Of a DNA stretch of 49,133 nucleotides, positions 44,601 through 49,133 are shown piece by piece. The first letter of the stretch is position 1. Every line of letters starts with the position of its first letter. A model generated the notes under the pieces. The model did not search any database. It was not told where the DNA came from and saw only the letters and a list, made by a program, of their open reading frames with translations. A program made the position numbers and the translations under genes. This DNA is from an uncultured Saprospiraceae bacterium (GTDB lineage: Bacteria > Bacteroidota > Bacteroidia > Chitinophagales > Saprospiraceae): NCBI GenBank assembly GCA_937941765.1, contig CALDGQ010000124.1:1-49133 (forward strand), read 5' to 3'.

Positions 44601-46736
44601 ACAATAATTTCCTGGAGATAAACTTCCATTCGTTGCAACATTTGCATTTACATCTAGGATTTCTGTAGTAGTTGGAGGTGTACAAGTTGCAGGAAAATCT
44701 GTTGTAAACATGATCATTCCATTTGCATCACCAATACAACTTACAGAAATTAAATCTGATGCTAAATTAATAGTTGCGTTACAGTTTGGATTATTTTCAG
44801 GGAGTACAAAACAAACGATGTCATCACATCCTGCATTTTGTGTATCCGTTACTGTAACACACCAATTCCCCGAATCTAAATCAAATCGATTTGGATCCAT
44901 TGTTTGGAAACCATCACTCCACGCATAATTGTACAAACTTCCACCAAGTGTTGTTATAATAACTTGACCATTTGATTGACCAACATCTGGGATTACTGTA
45001 ATTTGATAGTCTGCATTTATATTATTTTCTTGTTCAACTGTTACATTCACGATATTGATACAAGGATTTCCAGGTTCAGTAACTGTTACTTGATAATCTC
45101 CAGCGAATAAATTGATTCTTTCTTGAGGATTCGCAGTACCAACTCCAGCAGTTCCCCAGTCAAAAGTTAAATTGGCTGGCCCCATTATTACTTGCCCGCT
45201 TGCATCAGAGCAATTGGCAGGAATCATTGATACCACTTCTCCTTGAGGTCCATCGCTATTGCCAACAACAATCGTTTCTTCAATAACACAATTCGGATCT
45301 ATATTGGAAGTTATTGTAACATTATAAACCCCAGAAGCTACATTTGAAGCTCCATTACTTGAACTTATATTTGGATTCCAAGTGTATGAATAATCTGTAT
45401 TTGGAGTCGTCATTGTAATATTAATAGAGCCTACTGAATTTCCACAGGTAGATTCGACTATCACAATATTATCGACGATTGGTGATACACAATTTGTAAT
45501 ACAAGATTCTACTAATACTCCTGCACCTGCTACATCTAAAGAAGCACAAATTGTTCCACCACCTTGTTGCAACAAAGCATTTACTTCAAAGCCAGTGGTT
45601 ACACCAATTTGAATAATTCCAAGATCTAAAGTATTAGGATCATAAACTAAAGTATGAATAGTATAAGCACCTGGATTTGAAACCGTGAAGTTCGGTGTAG
45701 CTTGTGCGTCTTGTATTACCAATCCGCCTCCAAGTGTCAAAACATAAGTTGTTTGATATCCGGCCGGCACTATCATGTTTCCGTTAGGTGTTGCAGAGAA
45801 ACTCACTGCTTGACCTGGGAACTGTTGACATGGAACACCGCCATTAGCAGTGATCGTTCCAGCGTTTGCATTACATGAATTTGGATCGCAATCATAAGGA
45901 ACGGTAACCGTTATTTCTTCTTTACAACCGCTTACATCATCGATAATGTAAAGAAAATAATCGCCAGCGGCCAATCCACCTTGAAAAGGAGTTGTATTGC
46001 CTGGGAAATCTTGCCAAACGGTAACATATTGTCCACTTCCATTGTTTGCACTCATCGAAATAGAACCTAATTGGTTACAAGTTTCTGGTACCACATCAGC
46101 AATCAAAAACCAATCAAGAACGTATGTTATCTGTTGAGTATGGACTGTCGGATTACCACAAGCATCTGTAGCAACCCAAGTTCTGCCAATTGATTGCGTA
46201 CATCCTCCGGTCCCAATTCCTTCATTGAAATCTAAGTTAACATTGCTATCACAATTGTCAAATGCTGTAACATCATTGACTGGAATAGTTGCACCTTGAG
46301 ATTGATACAAAGTGACATCAGGTGGCATCGAACTAAGTGTAGGTGCTTGGGTATCAAAAACGGAAACCGTTTGTGTTGCTGTAGCAACTTCTCCACAACC
46401 ATTGGTTGCAGTCCAAGTCCGAGTTAGGTTGTACGTATAATCTGCACAACCACCATTAAAAGTTTGGGTACTGGATTCACTTAAACTAATCGTAATGTCT
46501 CCTGGGCAATTATCTTGCGCAGCGGGAGTTTCAGGCCCGGGCACAGCATTACATTCAACTGTAATGTCGCCTGGTACGAAAGTAAATGAAATAGCTAAGT
46601 CTCCTATGTGATTTGAAGGAGTGCTAGCATGTAATTTGTTTTGGGTGAAAAAAACAATTGCAACACAGAAAAATAGAAGAAAATTCTTCAAACACTGCGT
46701 AGCAATCACAGAGTGTGAGGGTACTGTTTGTCTCAT
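41673..46736 (-). CDS. Giant T9SS type B adhesin-like protein with SprB-type repeats
   Basis: A 1687-residue surface protein. N-terminal signal/hydrophobic segment (~18-37); two HYR-like domains (~53-208, ITVECNAVPGPETPAAQDNCPGD); a Cys-rich beta region; many SprB-like repeats of the form YAWSDG..AGTYxVTVTDxxGC; an Ig/VCBS-like region (APDQVETIKNVPIVVSVAEND); and a CHU_C sorting domain at ~1600-1687 (YDGISPNEDGFNDSWIIEGI, YNRWGNQVY, PSGSYFYVIDTGD). SprB itself is the moving adhesin of gliding flavobacteria; this may serve adhesion or motility. Residues ~416-813 and ~814-1221 are a tandem duplication of a five-repeat block. Confidence 0.92.
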   Translation of the reverse strand: MRQTVPSHSVIATQCLKNFLLFFCVAIVFFTQNKLHASTPSNHIGDLAISFTFVPGDITVECNAVPGPETPAAQDNCPGDITISLSESSTQTFNGGCADYTYNLTRTWTATNGCGEVATATQTVSVFDTQAPTLSSMPPDVTLYQSQGATIPVNDVTAFDNCDSNVNLDFNEGIGTGGCTQSIGRTWVATDACGNPTVHTQQITYVLDWFLIADVVPETCNQLGSISMSANNGSGQYVTVWQDFPGNTTPFQGGLAAGDYFLYIIDDVSGCKEEITVTVPYDCDPNSCNANAGTITANGGVPCQQFPGQAVSFSATPNGNMIVPAGYQTTYVLTLGGGLVIQDAQATPNFTVSNPGAYTIHTLVYDPNTLDLGIIQIGVTTGFEVNALLQQGGGTICASLDVAGAGVLVESCITNCVSPIVDNIVIVESTCGNSVGSINITMTTPNTDYSYTWNPNISSSNGASNVASGVYNVTITSNIDPNCVIEETIVVGNSDGPQGEVVSMIPANCSDASGQVIMGPANLTFDWGTAGVGTANPQERINLFAGDYQVTVTEPGNPCINIVNVTVEQENNINADYQITVIPDVGQSNGQVIITTLGGSLYNYAWSDGFQTMDPNRFDLDSGNWCVTVTDTQNAGCDDIVCFVLPENNPNCNATINLASDLISVSCIGDANGMIMFTTDFPATCTPPTTTEILDVNANVATNGSLSPGNYCVVLSDGNGSIVASECFEVIEPDPIVLDIQPTNASCFTGGSILLEVTGGSNPPTYAWSDDATVITEDRTNLLAGTYIVTVTDANGCQAISPPIVIIDDCQNFCNPPTINNVVVVESTCGDSTGYVEVGLFENIADYTYTWSPDLGAANADNNSRTGVPAGSYTVTIVENLDPNCGTEITIAVGNSDGPEAALLATFPATCADANGTATFLPASFEYTWSDGNLGGQPGNMRTDLLAGTYQVTVVDPNGDPECFNVLEVEIESISPVVVNLNIVNEPDCGQANGLVIVGAFGGTNDYTYAWSDGYVNPDPMQPGTHPDMAAGTYCVTVTDIGNLGCVSEECFVLLNNVADDQCATINLAADTIYTSCAGELDGMIDFTIDFCANFVNPSTTEIFNNGIVVSNGTLSPGEHCIVVTDGAGCIVGESCFTILDPENIDLDIEITPISCITGGIINVIASGGTGGYTYQWDPIFPDQATISDLNIGSYSLTVTDVNGCSSSASNLTITNACADCEPFFETDSLTIEIDCDLGGELCLDIPFGDFPDIVEDNFMEFDGVIGGCNFDSTFCYTTAVIPDAGVNGPYTISSWRVVLGGIEFILGPQGFNTIDELVNQMNGWDPSGNWTFDPTTLNICGGNIDNEYETIFIVQDATGAVGEMDLNINATPQGTAIFWTEDDVGEHTLVLIDTITGCSDTLELTILCDVPTITTETLNDTIPNCVVGQFGPLCADTTELPGNIISWESICPNDSGNEVDFTFDESTYCVTYEGLAFGADPYCLVLCDDQGFCDTTYFVVTVIPGTGDAPMLAPDQVETIKNVPIVVSVAENDATGNWCEFGIVNPPNNGDAQQNEINETITYSPSLNFCGEDQFTYYFSNENGADTTTVFVSVSCECLIIYDGISPNEDGFNDSWIIEGIENFPNNEVCVYNRWGNQVYRKKGYNNNNPFTGEWEGACLPSGSYFYVIDTGDGGEKFNGVLQINR

Positions 46737-47245
46737 AATAATTGACCGTCAGGCCGTTTGTTCATGTGTTAGTATAAAATACGTAGTCACAAAATTTAGG
46801 ATGTGCAGATTGATTAAGACTACTATTAACCATCTATATAAATCACGAAGCAATCTAATGCAAAGACCACGCCATTTGACTTATTTTAAGATTTACATCC
46901 TATTTAAAAATCAACTAATACTTTTTATCTAAAATATATAAATGACTCTTTTTCAATTATTTATTCAAATTTTACTTTAAATAAATAATCACAAAAAATA
47001 GTCACATTTTTATTTTAATAAATTGTTAACAAATCGCTCTCAAAGCCATTTTAATAAATTTCCATGCAAGTCAGCACATGAAATTGAACCTCTAATAAGT
47101 ATTTAGTTTTTGGAGACATCAGATATTGCAGGTCACAATATCAGGGGCAAAGTGATAGTATAAGAAAGGCAGGGGCTGTACAACTATTCAAAAGTAGGAA
47201 ATATATGTTTGATTTTAAATATTTATCAGAAAAATAAACATATGT
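46737..47245. other. Long AT-rich upstream region
   Basis: Promoter region of the adhesin gene. TAAATTTTG about 60 bases before the start is one base off the -7 consensus. No repeat or open frame of note until a weak hairpin ATATGTTT-G-ATTTT / AAAAAT-A-AACATAT at 47203-47242, which may end the RNase Z transcript. Confidence 0.4.
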
Positions 47246-48163
47246 TTAGTTTTCATCATGTGAATAAATTTCACCTTCAACTACAGCGAAACTATTCTCA
47301 AAAACCGTCCTTGCTTCGACTTCAAGCGCTTTCGGAGATTCATAGCGCGATGAGAAATGACCCATAATTAGTTTACCAACATTTCCTTTATCAGCAATGG
47401 TTGCCGCTTGTAATGCTGTACTATGCATATATTGCTTCGCCAATTTTCTTAAATCATCTGTATAGGTCGCTTCATGATATAAGATGTCAACATGCTGGAT
47501 AAATGGAATAATGGCTTCAGAATAAACAGTGTCAGAACAATAAGCAAACGATTTCCGTTTTTTTCGAATTGTTAGCTCATTGTTAGAAATGAAAATTCCA
47601 TCCTCCATTTTCAAATCTTCTCCAGCCTTAACCGCTTTAATTTGGTCAATAGAAAGGTTGTATTTTTTTATCGCTTCGGAATTAATATTTTTTGGATGCG
47701 GTTTTTCTTTAAATAAATATCCAGAAGTAGGAATCCGATGGATTAAAGGAATTGAAAAAACTTCAATCAATTGATCTTCAAAAATCTTTTGATATTTTAA
47801 GCTGTCCACTACCACAAACTTCAATTCATAGCCAAATCTTGTTTCACCGTATTGTATATGAGCTTGTACGATTTCTTCTAAACCTGGTGGAGAGAAAATA
47901 GTCAGTGTTTCTTTTCGACCTTGTAGATTTAAAGTTCCTAAAAGACCAACGAGGCCTAAGTAATGGTCACCATGAAGATGTGAAATGAAAATTTCATTGA
48001 TTTTGGAACTTTTGATCTTGAAATCTCGAATTCTGAATTGAGTTCCTTCACCACAATCAATTAGGTAAAGATTATTTTGAATCGTAAGAACTTGAGCCGA
48101 CAGATATCGACCATTTGCTGGGATGGCAGAATTGCTACCCAATACCGTAACGTCAAATCGCAT
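47246..48163 (-). CDS. rnz: Ribonuclease Z
   Basis: Metallo-beta-lactamase-fold endonuclease that trims tRNA 3' ends; 305 residues, the usual short-form length. The zinc motif SHLHGDHYLG (H62, H64, D66, H67) and DCGEGTQFR are typical of RNase Z, as are YCSDT and MGHFSSRY near the end. The tRNA-Lys gene in this window has no encoded CCA, which is the kind of substrate RNase Z prepares. Transcribed leftward after the STAS gene with 71 bases between. Confidence 0.95.
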   Translation of the reverse strand: MRFDVTVLGSNSAIPANGRYLSAQVLTIQNNLYLIDCGEGTQFRIRDFKIKSSKINEIFISHLHGDHYLGLVGLLGTLNLQGRKETLTIFSPPGLEEIVQAHIQYGETRFGYELKFVVVDSLKYQKIFEDQLIEVFSIPLIHRIPTSGYLFKEKPHPKNINSEAIKKYNLSIDQIKAVKAGEDLKMEDGIFISNNELTIRKKRKSFAYCSDTVYSEAIIPFIQHVDILYHEATYTDDLRKLAKQYMHSTALQAATIADKGNVGKLIMGHFSSRYESPKALEVEARTVFENSFAVVEGEIYSHDEN

Positions 48164-48234
48164 AGTAGATTTTTAAGAAAACAGTTTTGCATCAAAATGT
48201 GCAAAGGCTAGCAAAATAGAATTTTGATTTAAAA

Positions 48235-48615
48235 TTATTTCTTATCGTCAGATTTCAAATCTTTTTCTAATTCTTCCATGAAAACAAAGTCGATTGATTC
48301 TGAAACAGTTGGAATAATCTTCAATACAGTTTCTAATCGTGAAATGGTGATTAACTTCTGCACATTTTCATGTTCGACACCAGTTACAATAAAGCTTCCT
48401 CCATCTTGCCACAAGCGATTTGCTGTCAGGATGGCACTTAATCCAGAAGAATCGACAAATTTGACAGATGATAAATCCAAAATTAAATTTCTAATTCCCT
48501 CATTCTTAAGAATGACAAATTCTGATTTTAAATTTGGCGCATTGTTCGAGTTTAAATTCTCTTCTTCTAAGTTGAACAAAGCGTATTTCTCTTGCTTATC
48601 AATAATATATTTCAT
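48235..48615 (-). CDS. STAS-domain anti-sigma factor antagonist-like protein
   Basis: A 126-residue single STAS domain of the SpoIIAA/RsbV class. ILDLSSVKFVDSSGLSAILTANRL carries the phosphorylatable serine (S56, S57). Such proteins switch partner binding according to phosphorylation by a serine kinase, but no RsbW-like kinase is nearby. The tail (EELEKDLKSDDKK) is acidic and charged. Confidence 0.9.
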   Translation of the reverse strand: MKYIIDKQEKYALFNLEEENLNSNNAPNLKSEFVILKNEGIRNLILDLSSVKFVDSSGLSAILTANRLWQDGGSFIVTGVEHENVQKLITISRLETVLKIIPTVSESIDFVFMEELEKDLKSDDKK

Positions 48616-48648
48616 TACCTGATTTGTTTAATAGATAGATTGAACAAA

Positions 48649-48656
48649 CAAAAATA
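48649..48656 (-). promoter_or_regulatory. Candidate -7 box for the STAS gene
   Basis: TATTTTTG on the minus strand 33 bases before the ATG fits TAnnTTTG; the -33 element is unclear. Confidence 0.4.
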
Positions 48657-48805
48657 CCATTTATTGTAATATTCTAACCCAATTTATCGAACAGAACGCA
48701 ATTGAATCAGTATATGTTAAAGGATAAAGTGTAGTCAAGATTTCATTTTCCGATTTCGTTTCATAAATATATCTTAATAAGTCCCAAAAGGAATAGTTTT
48801 CAGTC

Positions 48806-48853
48806 ATTCTCAACGTTTTACCTACATGACTGTAGGATTAATACATTGAGAAT
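48806..48853. repeat. Two-part dyad upstream of the clpC-like gene
   Basis: ATTCTCAA / TTGAGAAT and CCTACA / TGTAGG pair around TGAC with symmetric 7-9 base interior stretches. It lies about 240 bases before the clpC-like start and might be an operator or a small terminator. Confidence 0.55.
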
Positions 48854-49021
48854 TAAAAACACCTTCTAATTTGGCAGTTTTACAAATTGTAATTATGTCA
48901 GTTTTGAAGGGTTGGCACACTTTTGTTGCTTTTTTTATATAGTCTAAGGAAACCTATGCAAAATGTAACACAACTTCATTCAAAGTGTAATTAATAAATA
49001 GGTTTAAAACATTCTGAAACT

Positions 49022-49029
49022 TACTTTTG
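49022..49029 (+). promoter_or_regulatory. Candidate -7 box for the clpC-like gene
   Basis: TACTTTTG fits TAnnTTTG, 66 bases before the ATG at 49096. Confidence 0.4.
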
Positions 49030-49095
49030 TATTACTTGTTAAATAGTCTTAATATTGTTTTTAACGAGTTATTACTAAGTGCCTAAAAAATCATC

Positions 49096-49133
49096 ATGAA
49101 TAAGAGATTTTCAAAAGAAGTTAAAGACGTCAT
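49096..49133 (+). CDS. Start of a probable ClpC-type AAA+ chaperone gene (cut by the window end)
   Basis: The first 12 codons, MNKRFSKEVKDV, match the N-terminal pattern of Bacteroidota ClpC (M..xFSxxVKDVI). The product would be an ATP-driven unfoldase feeding ClpP. Only the first residues are visible, so the call is weak. Confidence 0.5.
   Translation, partial: MNKRFSKEVKDV

Larger units (their letters stand above)
48657..49095. other. Intergenic region between divergent STAS and clpC-like genes
   Basis: No gene seen. Contains a strong dyad at 48806-48853 and the -7 candidate at 49022-49029, listed separately. Confidence 0.5.

Noticed and set aside
46621..46932. 103-codon plus-strand frame over the adhesin start
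   Set aside because: Antisense to the signal peptide region and low-complexity upstream DNA; no independent support.

Overview
The window comes from a low-GC member of the Bacteroidota, most likely a Saprospiraceae-like lineage. This rests on several type IX secretion (T9SS) cargo proteins with type A C-terminal sorting domains, one type B (CHU_C) cargo next to a PorP/SprF protein, many lipoproteins, candidate TAnnTTTG promoter boxes, and a Bacteroidota-type LptD / amidase / MlaD neighbourhood. The species call is inference. The gene content is chromosomal and mostly housekeeping or envelope related; no phage, IS element or CRISPR array was seen.

Layout. 1-3.1 kb: secreted M43 protease, DUF6438 lipoprotein, YCII-like secreted protein. 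3.1-8.3 kb: envelope block, LptD (minus) divergent from amidase and MlaD (plus). 8.4-12.2 kb: MurB, a small membrane protein and an MsbA-like ABC exporter, all minus. 12.2-13 kb: gene-poor stretch with a duplicated box-plus-hairpin unit. 13-16.9 kb: large T9SS subtilase. 17.2-21.6 kb: minus-strand run of DEDDh exonuclease, three MbnP-like lipoproteins and a di-heme MbnH/MauG-type peroxidase. 21.7-22.8 kb: ApbE. 23.1-25.2 kb: two overlapping glycosyltransferase genes, followed by a serine-hydrolase remnant and a possible tiny membrane peptide. 25.8-30.3 kb: T9SS glycoside hydrolase, MurQ, aldose 1-epimerase. 30.4-32.4 kb: three membrane proteins of unknown function. 32.8-36.6 kb: ABC-F protein, tRNA-Lys, HAD phosphatase overlapping DinB. 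36.8-46.7 kb: large T9SS M43 protease, PorP/SprF and a 1687-residue T9SS type B adhesin. 47.2-49.1 kb: RNase Z, STAS protein, and the first codons of a probable clpC.

How the genes fit together. LptD, the amidase, MlaD, MurB, MurQ and the exporter serve cell-envelope building, lipid transport and recycling. Five exported proteins carry T9SS signals, and three unrelated enzymes share the same ~100-residue module just before the sorting domain. The MbnP/di-heme peroxidase run is the best candidate for an uncommon biochemical system: in methanotrophs an MbnH-type di-heme enzyme oxidises a tryptophan of MbnP to make a copper site, and here one such enzyme sits beside three MbnP-like lipoproteins.

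The most unusual non-coding signal is a family of long, imperfect, layered palindromes between genes (about 2.4, 3.0, 8.4, 22.9, 31.2, 31.4, 36.6 and 41.4 kb). Their arms are built from short modules that recur in different combinations, as if palindromes had been inserted inside palindromes. I know no mechanism for them.
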